This document shows, piece by piece, positions 16,301-23,080 of a stretch of 23,175 nucleotides of DNA (within the stretch, counting starts at the first letter, position 1; each line of letters begins with the position of its first letter). A model generated the notes under the pieces. The model worked only from the letters and a program-made list of their open reading frames with translations. It searched no databases and was not told where the DNA came from. The DNA comes from CAYYJM01 sp964471755 (GTDB lineage: Bacteria; Planctomycetota; Planctomycetia; Gemmatales; Gemmataceae): positions 1 through 23,175 of the forward strand of contig CAYYJM010000076.1 of assembly GCA_964471755.1 (NCBI GenBank). The letters run 5' to 3'. A program made the translations under genes and the position numbers.

Positions 16301-16391
16301 CGAACTGCTCGTCAAACTGGATGAGCCGCGGCCGACTGAGGAGATCGGCGGTCCGGACGACGACGCCCCCGAGATCGAGGAGGAGCCATGA
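13335..16391 (+). CDS. large cytoplasmic helical-repeat (TPR-like) protein, function unknown
   Basis: This 1018-residue protein has no signal peptide and no obvious membrane segment. It is almost entirely alpha-helical, rich in Leu, Ala, Arg and Glu, and built of degenerate TPR-like helix pairs. Clear units include LGENDKAELLLDQAAQMAKS (about 75-95), AEGRSDEAITGYREALRYDV (about 290-310) and a C-terminal unit with DDARRLYEQALEFDPANQNV (from residue 969). The tail (about 1000-1018) is very acidic (DDDAPEIEEEP). AGGA (13323-13326) lies 8 bases before the ATG. Its stop overlaps the next gene's start as ATGA, so the two are translationally coupled. I do not recognise a named family. A scaffold or assembly role with the two downstream genes is the best guess from gene order, and an enzymatic domain hidden in the middle cannot be excluded. 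Confidence 0.82.
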   Translation: MYRNPETFRLPPLRRPSRRGLVPKEALRLALSRIEKALLAYREDLHFDPVRLRTRLSMVVPGAPQETLRIWALGWIAWLLGENDKAELLLDQAAQMAKSAGDLELLARAGYWLARVQVLRQKPEAIPNYEQLLRVLKGSAQGTVWFVDLLIRAGSLDRAEQVWKSVRANKKVAGANEAALIEARLALRRGESATAEKLLQDMPETSGVLEAEKLLLQAWLAANRKQDATALLLWEEARQRLYPPAALDAWQELLALREKGDLSLPDGLADAPSLRSLFRAQQARAEGRSDEAITGYREALRYDVNQPWARYGLALLGADELNEVQTLATNVFLAARCRLWLALQKFAQRQITPEDWLTILQQQVGQGVRTNPTLEHFRLLGLALRQTRPQIETLQQLLDQAAARQGVERRNYLRAFLELCDRAAPAAVKEVLPRESLGELWDDPRLRQELDRLRLRAALAGGDEPWTLARLSQRMADLPETEALVPARQLLGLLGRPLTDADRAALAPLEAHPRWQGLAQVLLTHDALTRGDAADVARRLERLDSWSGLRFLPRALLAGLAKFVQARANLPVWKTVLPPWLQRVGPALAGPEAEGESLQALRIVAGLVPAPTGPEPPPPGVEPALWYLHQAARLLGRREPLAAREAIQPAREHLDRLTEEQRDAVLALLPTLERLARAGAILRMIPTPPDAPRTPPAALLDLVTLLDSIPEGQAVLAICQADNRKELHAALQAVLDRDELPERLAHHLALWTFRIATGLEDHAPNDPVDVWWKLCWQAWLRHLLRWTSEERAPLIDHLLARHRQTLTDRLSRTQIEPARKIWGVIADLPKLAEKLKPALRAELTGRVNVFREALASDYLAQTREVMKQGEIREGFQADYDRGLSHLRRLVNLDRENLRLLTGLVEICHEWFLDFYQAGDRPGLVEQVDRFTPFAMQLASLVQSRPDETAARTALSEFWKFRGFLAPNHDDARRLYEQALEFDPANQNVRELLVKLDEPRPTEEIGGPDDDAPEIEEEP

Positions 16392-16843
16392 GCAAGCTGA
16401 ATCCGTTCGAGGTGCTGCAACTCGATCCGCTGGCCAGTCCGGAGCAGATCGTCGAGCAGGCGGCGCGGCTGCGTGAGACGGCGGCCGACGAGGCGGAGCA
16501 GACGCGCATCCGCGAGGCCGTTCAGGCCCTGACCGGCCAGCCGGAGGACCGCGACCTGGCGGCGCTGTTCACGTTCGCACGGCCGGGCTACCAACTTCCC
16601 GAGCGGGATCGCTTCGTGCAGACCTTCCGTCGTTCGCCGGTGCCTGCCACACCGACCACGACAGACATTCCGCCGCTGGACGAGACGGACCTGGCCATGC
16701 TCATGCTCGGTGGCCTGAGTGACGAACTGGCCGCGCCGCCGACGCCGCTGGAGACGCTGCCACTGGAGGAGTCAGCCGAGGAGGTCCGCGCCCAGCAGGC
16801 CGAGGCGCTGTGGCAGAGTCTGGTCCACGATACTCGGGGGTGA
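16388..16843 (+). CDS. small protein with J-domain-like N-terminus, function unknown
   Basis: This 151-residue protein starts within the stop codon of the large TPR gene (ATGA at 16388-16391). The first 50 residues (SKLNPFEVLQLDPLASPEQI, then helices rich in Glu, Ala and Arg) resemble the start of DnaJ-type domains, where a short 'NPfevLgl' segment precedes helix 1. The HPD tripeptide needed to stimulate DnaK is absent, so it would be J-like at most. Residues about 70-110 are Pro/Thr-rich and probably flexible. The C-terminus is acidic and helical. No signal peptide or membrane segment is seen. It sits between a soluble and a membrane TPR protein in one transcription unit, which suggests an adaptor role. 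That is inference; the J-domain similarity is weak. Confidence 0.72.
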   Translation: MSKLNPFEVLQLDPLASPEQIVEQAARLRETAADEAEQTRIREAVQALTGQPEDRDLAALFTFARPGYQLPERDRFVQTFRRSPVPATPTTTDIPPLDETDLAMLMLGGLSDELAAPPTPLETLPLEESAEEVRAQQAEALWQSLVHDTRG

Positions 16844-16844
16844 G

Positions 16845-17387
16845 ATGCTCCCCTTCTCGATTCGCGCGACCCTGTTCGCCGGCTGCGTTCTCCTGGCCGG
16901 TTTCTACCTGGGTCAGGGTCAGCCGTTCGGTTTTGTCTGCCTGGCGGCGGCCCTGGTGCTGGTCTTCGGCTACCTCCGCTTCGGCACCGTCTGGCTCGCC
17001 TTCCGTGCGGCTGGCAAGGGCCAGCTCGACCGCTCCGAGCGCATCCTGGCCCAGACGTGGTTCCCGGCCTGGCTGGAACGAACGCATCGGTCGTACTACT
17101 GCTGGCTGAAGGGGTTGTTCGAGGCCCGCCGACAGCGCTGGCCGACGGCGCGTCAGTTCTTTCAGACCGCCCTGGAGATCGGTCCCCGTACGACGACGGA
17201 TCGCGCCCTGCTGCTGGGCATCCTGGCCTACGCCTGCGCCGCCGGCGGTGACTTCGCGTCGGCACGGCAACATCTGGCCGAGGCGCGGACGCTCGATCCG
17301 ACCCCGGCGACGACACGCCTCCTCAACCAGTACGAGCAAGAGATCGAGACAGCGGCTCAGGCCACGCCAAGCTCAGGAGTGGAGTGA
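16845..17387 (+). CDS. membrane-anchored TPR protein
   Basis: This is a 180-residue protein. I take the ATG at 16845, one base after the previous stop (TGA-G-ATG), because the membrane anchor starts there; an in-frame extension upstream reads through a low-complexity Arg/Trp stretch overlapping the previous gene. Two hydrophobic segments lie at about 8-22 (TLFAGCVLLAGFYLG) and 27-45 (GFVCLAAALVLVFGYLRFG) and form a short hairpin. They are followed by a soluble domain with two to three TPR-like helix pairs, such as LFEARRQRWPTARQFFQTAL and ACAAGGDFASARQHLAEART. The soluble part probably faces the cytoplasm, given the basic residues after the second segment, but topology is uncertain. It is the last gene of the three-gene unit, and a large palindrome starts 21 bases after its stop. 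Confidence 0.8.
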   Translation: MLPFSIRATLFAGCVLLAGFYLGQGQPFGFVCLAAALVLVFGYLRFGTVWLAFRAAGKGQLDRSERILAQTWFPAWLERTHRSYYCWLKGLFEARRQRWPTARQFFQTALEIGPRTTTDRALLLGILAYACAAGGDFASARQHLAEARTLDPTPATTRLLNQYEQEIETAAQATPSSGVE

Positions 17388-17407
17388 AGAACGGCCGGAA
17401 GGTAATA

Positions 17408-17506
17408 GCGAGCGGCGCGGCGTCAGCCCGCCGGTTCTTTTCCTGAGAAGAACCGGCGGGCTGACGCTCGCGGAAAGAACCGGCGGGCTGACGCCGCGCC
17501 GCTCGC
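17408..17506. repeat. intergenic palindromic element, family C, probable bidirectional terminator
   Basis: Arms of 32 bases at 17408-17439 and 17475-17506 are exact reverse complements. A third, partial copy of the right arm (19 bases at 17448-17466) lies between them, so the left arm can pair with either copy. The element lies in the 140-base gap between two convergent transcription units (ends at 17387 and 17528), the expected place for a shared terminator. No long T tract follows on either strand. Confidence 0.92.
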
Positions 17507-17527
17507 CATCTTCTACAGTAGAGCTAC

Positions 17528-18442
17528 TCAAAAGCCGGGGATCACCTCCTGGCCGCGCGACGTACTCAGCCAGCGCCAGGTGTTGATGTTGATCGTGTTG
17601 TTGAGATAGCGAACGCTACCGTCACACATGGCCGCCTGGACGCCATTGGTGTGGCGACTGCGCGCGGCGAATGTCGTCGGGACTGCCGTACTCGACTGCG
17701 TACACGGCATCCCCTGCAAGGGCTGATTGTTGCAGTAGCCGCTGGTGTAAATCCGATCCGGAGCCGAGGAATTCGGTCCGAGATAGGCACTGAAGCCGGA
17801 AGCGTCGCCCCACCAGACGAAGCCCCGCAGATCGTGGCCGATGCCCTGGAGAACCTCGCCGACCATGAGCGTGTTGCTCGTACCGTCGGTGATGTGAGCC
17901 AGGGCAACCTCCTTCACCTTGCCACTACCTCCGGGGCCGAATGGAGCCTGGCCAAAGGCCAGCCCGCCGAAGTTGGACTGCGCGTAGCCGGTATTGCCGT
18001 AGTTCAGGGCGTAGTTGTGGTTGGTCATGTTGCTAATCGGCGAATTCGGCGTGTCGCTGGGACAGGTGAGGACCTTGAGCCGCTTGGTGGTCACATTGGT
18101 CGTGTTCGGGGCGGAGGCGTATCGTGGGCCGGTCGAGTCGTTGCCGCCCCAGTTGACGTAGAGGCGGGAGAGATTGTCCTGCTCGAAATAGGGCATGAGC
18201 CGAACCACCCAGGTGCCCCAGCAGCAGCCCCAGCCGCCCGTTCCCGGGACCAGAAAGCCGTTGGCGTCATGGTAGCCGTGGCAGGCCAGACCGATTTGCT
18301 TGAGGTTGTTCTGGCACTGAGCCCGAGCCGCCGCCTCGCGAACCTTCTGGACGGCGGGCAACAGCAGCCCGATCAGAATGGCGATGATGGCGATAACGAC
18401 CAGTAACTCGATCAGGGTAAAACCGCGACGTGCGAGTCGCAT
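17528..18442 (-). CDS. DUF1559 prepilin-like secreted protein
   Basis: This 304-residue protein has the class III/type IV pilin-like leader RRGFTLIELLVVIAIIAILI, with cleavage expected between Gly and Phe of GFTLIE. It continues with the DUF1559 signature LLPAVQKVREAAARAQCQNN followed by LKQIGLACHGYHDANG, and C-terminally RHTNGVQAAMCDGSVRYLNN (Arg at 263, DGSVR at 274-278). The family is hugely expanded in planctomycetes and its members are thought to be pseudopilins or surface proteins; the function of this one is unknown. Several cysteines (for example WGCCWG) may form disulfides outside the cell. GGGAGG lies 8 bases before the ATG. The gene is 57 bases downstream of the small lipoprotein gene and likely cotranscribed with it. 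Length is normal for the family. Confidence 0.94.
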   Translation of the reverse strand: MRLARRGFTLIELLVVIAIIAILIGLLLPAVQKVREAAARAQCQNNLKQIGLACHGYHDANGFLVPGTGGWGCCWGTWVVRLMPYFEQDNLSRLYVNWGGNDSTGPRYASAPNTTNVTTKRLKVLTCPSDTPNSPISNMTNHNYALNYGNTGYAQSNFGGLAFGQAPFGPGGSGKVKEVALAHITDGTSNTLMVGEVLQGIGHDLRGFVWWGDASGFSAYLGPNSSAPDRIYTSGYCNNQPLQGMPCTQSSTAVPTTFAARSRHTNGVQAAMCDGSVRYLNNTININTWRWLSTSRGQEVIPGF

Positions 18443-18499
18443 CGGAATACCTCCCGAAAAGAAAGAGAAGAGAATATCTTCACGAAAAGACAGCGGAGG

Positions 18500-18916
18500 T
18501 CATTTGATATCGTAATCGAAGGTGTTCGTGGCTCCGGCCTTCACCTCGACGAACTCTTTACTGGAGGTGTTGTATCGGGCAGGGATACGCTCCTTCGCCA
18601 GCGGCCCCGATTCACCGGGGGCCGCTTCTACCTTCGTTTTGGCATCGCTGGAGGTGATGAAGACCAGATATTTGCCGGGCAGCAGGCCCTGGCTCGCCGG
18701 GATGGTGTACTTGCCGTTGGTGATCGGAGCCCCGGCGAAGGTCGCCCGTTCGCCTTCGCCCTGCGGGTGGAACTCGATCGAGCCCTGATCGAGCGGCGCT
18801 CCCTTGAACTGGATCGACCCGGACACGGCCATTCGCCCATCCGAGCCGCCTCCACAGCCCATCGACAGGAGAACACAACTCAGCAACGCCAGCCAGAATC
18901 CGGTAGATCGCGCCAT
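18500..18916 (-). CDS. small lipoprotein with beta-sandwich (transthyretin-like) domain
   Basis: This is a 138-residue protein. The N-terminus MARSTGFWLALLSCVLLSMGCGGGSDG has a hydrophobic stretch ending in Cys 21, a probable lipoprotein signal (the residue at -3 is Ser rather than the usual Leu). The rest fits a small carboxypeptidase-regulatory/transthyretin-like beta-sandwich common next to planctomycete DUF1559 genes: VSGSIQFKGAPLDQGSIEFH (about 31-50), APITNGKYTIPASQGLLPG and YLVFITSSDA, ending in KAGATNTFDYDIK. It would be membrane-anchored and face the periplasm. GAGGGA lies before the start. It is the promoter-proximal gene of a two-gene unit with DUF1559. Function unknown. Confidence 0.87.
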   Translation of the reverse strand: MARSTGFWLALLSCVLLSMGCGGGSDGRMAVSGSIQFKGAPLDQGSIEFHPQGEGERATFAGAPITNGKYTIPASQGLLPGKYLVFITSSDAKTKVEAAPGESGPLAKERIPARYNTSSKEFVEVKAGATNTFDYDIK

Positions 18917-19055
18917 GATCTGCTTCCCTCGGCCAGGGTATTCAGAACAACTTCGGCCAGGAGGATGAGAACAGACCCGTGAGCGTACTCCGGCCTTCTC
19001 ACTGGCTCATTGAAAAATAGAGAATCCTGCGAATCGACCAAAATGATATGATGAG

Positions 19056-19083
19056 ATTGTAAAGCGGAAGTCAAGCAGTGCAA
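19056..19083 (-). promoter_or_regulatory. candidate promoter for the lipoprotein-DUF1559 unit
   Basis: The 240-base gap 18917-19156 is notably AT-rich compared with its surroundings. On the minus strand TTGCAC (19083-19078), 16 bases and TACAAT (19061-19056) form a promoter-like pair; the -10 matches TATAAT at five of six positions. An overlapping alternative uses TTGACT (19074-19069) with TCATAT after 17 bases. The leader to the ATG at 18916 would be about 130 bases. Confidence 0.35.
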
Positions 19084-19156
19084 GCGATTTTCTCAAGAAA
19101 TCTTCATCAATACTCATGATCCGGGCATGCCAAAGCCCGACGGATGTATCCCGCGT

Positions 19157-20611
19157 TCACGCCAGGATTGGCTTGACGACCTTGCCCGCAACGTCGGTCA
19201 GCCGGAAGTCACGGCCCTGGAAGCGATACGTCAGCTTCTCGTGATCGAAGCCGAACAGGTGGAGCAGCGTCGCGTGCCAGTCGTTGACGTGGACCGCGTC
19301 TTCGACAACGCCCCAGCCGATGTCGTCGGTCTTGCCGTGGATCGTGCCGCCCTTGAGACCGCCGCCGGCCCCCCAGAGCGTGAACGCGAACGGATGGTGA
19401 TCGCGGCCCGTCACGTTCTTCGAGCCGCCGCGATTCTCGCCCAGCGGCGTTCGGCCAAACTCGCTCATCCACAGGACCAGCGTCGAATCGAGCAGGCCAC
19501 GCTGCTTGAGGTCCTTGATCAGAGCGGCGACCGGCTGATCGGCCATGCCGGAGCAGTAGGCCAGTTCGCTGTTGAGATTGCTGTGATGGTCCCAACTGGC
19601 GTGGAAGAGGCTCACGAAGCGGACGCCACGCTCGATGAGTCGGCGAGCGAGCAGGCAGTTCGACGAGAAACTGTTCCACGTCCCGACCGGCCCGGCTCGA
19701 CCGGCCTTGAGGGCGTCCTTCCGACCAACGCCGTACATCGCCAGTGTCTGCTTCGTCTCGCCCGAGAGCGCGATCAGTTCCGGGGCCGCCGACTGCATCT
19801 GAAAGGCCAGTTCGTACGCCGCGATCCGGCTGGCGATCTCCGGATCGCCGACGGCCTTGACGCGCTCGCCGTTCAGATCACGCAGAGCCTCGATGGTCCG
19901 GGCCTGCATCGCGCCGTCGAGCCCGGGCGGGTTCGACAGGTTCAGGACCGGGTCGCCCTGATTGCGAAAGAGGACGCCCTGATACGTCGAGGAGAGGAAG
20001 CCGCTGGACCAGTTCGATGTGCCGCCACTGGTGCCCCGGCCGGAGTTGAGGACGACGTAGCCGGGCAGGTTGGCGCACTCGCTGCCGAGGCCGTAGAGCA
20101 GCCAGGAGCCCATCGACGGTCGGCCGAAGAGCGTGCTGCCGGTGTTCATGAGCAGCTGGCCGGGGTGGTGGTTGAACGCATCGGTGTGCATGCCGCGCAC
20201 CCAGGCGATCTCATCGGCGACGCTGGCGAGGTGGGGTAGAAAGTCGGACAGTTCGATGCCGCACTGGCCGGCCTTCTTCCACTTGCGCGGGCTGCCCATG
20301 ACGCGGGCTCCCTCCTTCTGGATGAAGGCGAAGCGGACCTTCTCCAGGAGCGAGTCGGGCAGTTTCTGGCCATGCAGTTCGTTGAGCTTCGGCTTCGGGT
20401 CCCACAGGTCGAGCTGGCTGGGCGCGCCTTCGAGGTAGATGCAGATACACGCCTTTGCCTTCGGAGCGAAGTGCGGCTTCTTCGCTGCCAGCGGGTTGAC
20501 AGCGTCCGCCGCGTCGAGTCGGCCATCGTTGCGCAGCAGCGAGGCGAGCGCGGCCAGACCGATGCCGCTGGCGGAGGAGGTGAAGAAGTCCCGGCGGGAG
20601 AGTGCGTGCAT
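19157..20611 (-). CDS. DUF1501 protein with Tat-type signal (second copy)
   Basis: This is a 484-residue protein. The N-terminus carries SRRDFFTSSASGIGLAALAS, a twin-arginine signal (Arg at 6-7). The DUF1501 body shows CICIYLEGAPSQLDLWDPKP (about 55-74), the HHPGQLLMNTGS block, SWLLYGLGSECANLPGYVVL, CLLARRLIERGVRFV, EFGRTP (384-389) and GRDHH (402-406). The last 40 residues closely parallel the copy at 4287-5663, but the middle is longer and diverged, so the two are ancient paralogues and not recent duplicates. GAGGTGAG lies just before the ATG at 20611. It follows the second DUF1549/DUF1553 gene, separated by a palindrome. The alkaline phosphatase-like fold is expected; the substrate is unknown. 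Confidence 0.93.
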   Translation of the reverse strand: MHALSRRDFFTSSASGIGLAALASLLRNDGRLDAADAVNPLAAKKPHFAPKAKACICIYLEGAPSQLDLWDPKPKLNELHGQKLPDSLLEKVRFAFIQKEGARVMGSPRKWKKAGQCGIELSDFLPHLASVADEIAWVRGMHTDAFNHHPGQLLMNTGSTLFGRPSMGSWLLYGLGSECANLPGYVVLNSGRGTSGGTSNWSSGFLSSTYQGVLFRNQGDPVLNLSNPPGLDGAMQARTIEALRDLNGERVKAVGDPEIASRIAAYELAFQMQSAAPELIALSGETKQTLAMYGVGRKDALKAGRAGPVGTWNSFSSNCLLARRLIERGVRFVSLFHASWDHHSNLNSELAYCSGMADQPVAALIKDLKQRGLLDSTLVLWMSEFGRTPLGENRGGSKNVTGRDHHPFAFTLWGAGGGLKGGTIHGKTDDIGWGVVEDAVHVNDWHATLLHLFGFDHEKLTYRFQGRDFRLTDVAGKVVKPILA

Positions 20612-20676
20612 GGCTGGCTCACCTCGGAGGGGCGGCAGAGTTTGTCGCAGTATTGCGGGTATAGATTGTCGTCTTC

Positions 20677-20742
20677 ATTTAGCCGCCGGCTTGCCGGCGG
20701 TACCTGTCGCTGCGAAGACCGCCGGCAAGCCGGCGGCTAAAT
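20677..20742. repeat. intergenic palindromic element, family D
   Basis: Perfect 24-base arms at 20677-20700 and 20719-20742 face each other. Each arm is also a hairpin, CCGCCGGC-TT-GCCGGCGG in the first (20683-20700). The element lies between the stop of the minus-strand DUF1549/DUF1553 gene (20748) and the start of its DUF1501 partner (20611), inside a likely operon, as family A copy 2 does in the DUF1592/DUF1552 pair. Confidence 0.9.
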
Positions 20743-20747
20743 GGGGA

Positions 20748-23006
20748 TCACTCCCGCACGACGAACTCATCCAGATTCGTCAGCGTCCGGGCGATGCCGA
20801 CCCACGTCGCGAGTTCTGACGCATCGTGTCCCGGTTCGAGGTTGCCGCCGGCGAACTTCAGCGCCTCCTTCGGCTTCGCCCGCATCAGTTCGCGGAAGTC
20901 GCGCACCAGCTGACACAGCTTCGTCACCTCGTTCGCTGTCGCCTCCCGGCCCAGGCAGAGCCGCACGCCGTGGCGAATGCGTTCCTCGTCGTTGTCCGAG
21001 GTCAACAGTAGACGCTGACCCAGGTGCTGGGCACATTCGACGAAGACAGGATCGTTCAGCAGCGTCAGCGCCTGCAACGGCGTATTCGACCGCTCGCGCT
21101 TGACCGTGCAGACGTTGCCATCGGGAGCGTCGAAGCTCATCAGGAGCGGATACGGGCTCGTCCGCTGGAACCAGACGTAGAGGCCGCGGCGATAGCGGTC
21201 GGCAGCCTTGCTCTCGACCCAGCGTGCCGCCCCGGCGTAGGTCAACTCGGAGATGCCCGCCGGCTGCGGCGGCCGAACGCTCGGCCCACCGATACGCGGC
21301 GCGAGCAGACCCGAGACGGCCAGGTTCACGTCTCGCAGCACCTCCGCCTCCAGACGCATCCGGGCCTGCCGGGCGAGCAGCACGTTGTACGGATCGCGGG
21401 TCAACTGCTCTGAGCTGGGATGAGACGATCGCCGATACGCCGCGCTCTGGACGATCGTCCGGTGCAGCCGCTTCAGGCTCCAGCCCTGCCGCGAGAATTC
21501 GCTCGCCAACCAGTCGAGCAGTTCCGGATGACTCGGCTTCGCGCCCTGGGTGCCGAAGTCTTCCAGGGTGGCGACCAGACCGCGACCGAAGAATTTGCTC
21601 CAGACCCAGTTGGCGATCACGCGCCGTGTCAGCGGGTTGCGCTCATCGACGAGCCAGCGGGCCAGGTCGAGCCGGGTCGGGTTCTTCGCCGCCAGGATCG
21701 GCAGCACGGCCGGCGTCGCGGCACGCACCTCGTCGCCCTTGCGAAGGAAGTCGCCGCGAACGTGGACGTACGTCTTGCGAGCTTTTCCAAGGGCCAGCGT
21801 CTGGGCTTGCGGCGGGGTCGCCTTCTTCCGGGCGTCGGGTTCGTCTCCGGGAATCGGGGCTGGGATGTTCGCCTCGACATCACTGTTGAAGAACGCGAAC
21901 AACTGGTAGAACTCGCGCTGACTGAGCGGGTCGTACTTGTGATCGTGGCACTGGCAGCACCCGACCGTCAGGCCGAGCCAGACCTGACCGGTCGTCGAGA
22001 CGCGATCGATGACCGCCTCGACGCGGAACTGTTCCTGATCGACACCGCCCTCCTTGTTCGTCAACGTGTTGCGATGAAACCCCGTCGCAATCTTCTGCTC
22101 GATCGTCGCGTTCGGCAGCAGATCGCCGGCGAGCTGCTCGACCGTGAATTGATCGAACGGCAGATCGCGGTTCAGCGCGTCGATGACCCAGTCGCGATAG
22201 CGGTAGGCCCATGGCCGGGCGCTGTCCTTTTCATAGCCGTCGCTGTCGGCGTAGCGGGCGAGGTCGAGCCAGTGTCGGCCCCAGCGTTCGCCGTAGGCCG
22301 GCGATGCCAGCAGGCGGTCGATCACCTGTTCCAGGGCGGCGTCGTGGTCGCGTTCGGCCGCCCTCTCGAACTCGGCGATCTCGTCGAGCGTCGGCGGCAG
22401 GCCGGTCAGGTCGAGGCTCAACCGACGCAGGAGCGTCAGCGGCTCGGCCTGCGGATTCGGCGTCAGTTCCACTCCGGCCAGGCGATCGAGGAGGAACGCA
22501 TCAATCGGGTTGCGGATGGCGGACTCCGCGTCTCGGATCTCTGGCACGGCGGGTCGCGTGATCGGCTGAAACGCCCAGTGTTTGCTCTGGATCGGCCCAC
22601 CGACGGCGGCGGCATCGGGCCACTTCACTCCCTGTTCGATCCACGCCCGGACGAGGCCGATCTGCTCTGATGACAGACCCCTGTCACCTGGCGGCATCTT
22701 CATCTCCGGATCGAGTCCGGCGATGACGTGGAGTAGCCGGCTGCCCTGCGCGTCGCCGGCCTTGAAGATGATTCCGCCACTGCCTCCCTTGAGGGCGGCC
22801 GCTCGATCGTCGAGGCGGACGCCGCCACGCTGCTTCTCCGCGCCGTGACAGCGGACGCAATGCTCGGCGAACAATGGCATAATGTCCTTGACGAAGTCGA
22901 TCGGCCGATCGGCCGCTGGCGGCACCTTCGAGACCGGCTTCTCGGCCGCGAGCAGGAGCAGGGCGGGGAGCAGACCGGCGAGCAACATCGGCAGCAGGTA
23001 GCGCAT
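20748..23006 (-). CDS. secreted PSCyt1/DUF1549/DUF1553 protein (second copy)
   Basis: This is a 752-residue protein. A signal peptide (MRYLLPMLLAGLLPALLLLA) is followed by the planctomycete cytochrome-like domain with CVRCH at 50-54 and a later MKMPPGD, where a Met could be a haem ligand. The DUF1549 domain (about 165-370) has LLRRLSLDLTGLPPTLDEIA, ERWGRHWLDLARYADSDGYE, RDLPFDQFTVEQLAGDLLPN and a second CxxCH (CCQCH, 350-354) in CQCHDHKYDPLS. The DUF1553 domain (about 455-720) has LTRRVIANWVWSKFFGRGLV, KPSHPELLDWLA and RSNTPLQALTLLNDPVFVE. Compared with the copy at 1847-4258 it keeps the canonical DUF1549 sequence and lacks the long coiled-coil insert. A GAGGA ribosome site and a TAGAAT box precede the start. 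It is the first gene of the pair with DUF1501. Confidence 0.94.
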   Translation of the reverse strand: MRYLLPMLLAGLLPALLLLAAEKPVSKVPPAADRPIDFVKDIMPLFAEHCVRCHGAEKQRGGVRLDDRAAALKGGSGGIIFKAGDAQGSRLLHVIAGLDPEMKMPPGDRGLSSEQIGLVRAWIEQGVKWPDAAAVGGPIQSKHWAFQPITRPAVPEIRDAESAIRNPIDAFLLDRLAGVELTPNPQAEPLTLLRRLSLDLTGLPPTLDEIAEFERAAERDHDAALEQVIDRLLASPAYGERWGRHWLDLARYADSDGYEKDSARPWAYRYRDWVIDALNRDLPFDQFTVEQLAGDLLPNATIEQKIATGFHRNTLTNKEGGVDQEQFRVEAVIDRVSTTGQVWLGLTVGCCQCHDHKYDPLSQREFYQLFAFFNSDVEANIPAPIPGDEPDARKKATPPQAQTLALGKARKTYVHVRGDFLRKGDEVRAATPAVLPILAAKNPTRLDLARWLVDERNPLTRRVIANWVWSKFFGRGLVATLEDFGTQGAKPSHPELLDWLASEFSRQGWSLKRLHRTIVQSAAYRRSSHPSSEQLTRDPYNVLLARQARMRLEAEVLRDVNLAVSGLLAPRIGGPSVRPPQPAGISELTYAGAARWVESKAADRYRRGLYVWFQRTSPYPLLMSFDAPDGNVCTVKRERSNTPLQALTLLNDPVFVECAQHLGQRLLLTSDNDEERIRHGVRLCLGREATANEVTKLCQLVRDFRELMRAKPKEALKFAGGNLEPGHDASELATWVGIARTLTNLDEFVVRE

Positions 23007-23039
23007 GGCGGCACGTCCTCATCCAGGTGGGAGGGTTGC

Positions 23040-23045
23040 ATTCTA
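23040..23045 (-). promoter_or_regulatory. candidate -10 box for the second DUF1549/DUF1553 gene
   Basis: On the minus strand TAGAAT in the context GGTAGAATGCA lies 34 bases before the ATG at 23006. No good -35 box is seen at the standard distance. The flanking bases resemble those of the TAGAAT before the gene at 1054 (GGTAGAATACA). Confidence 0.38.
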
Positions 23046-23080
23046 CCAGTGGAACGGGACAGAGGGCCAGCCAAATGTAG

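Noticed and set aside
22500..22560. EIRDAESAIRNP segment in the second DUF1549/DUF1553 protein, similar to translated dispersed repeats seen in other genomes
   Set aside because: The linker before NPIDAF has nearly normal length for the family, and no second copy of the DNA was found in this window, so an inserted repeat is not supported.
21420..22670. 416-codon plus-strand frame within the second DUF1549/DUF1553 gene
   Set aside because: It is antisense to conserved motifs of the real gene and has biased composition.
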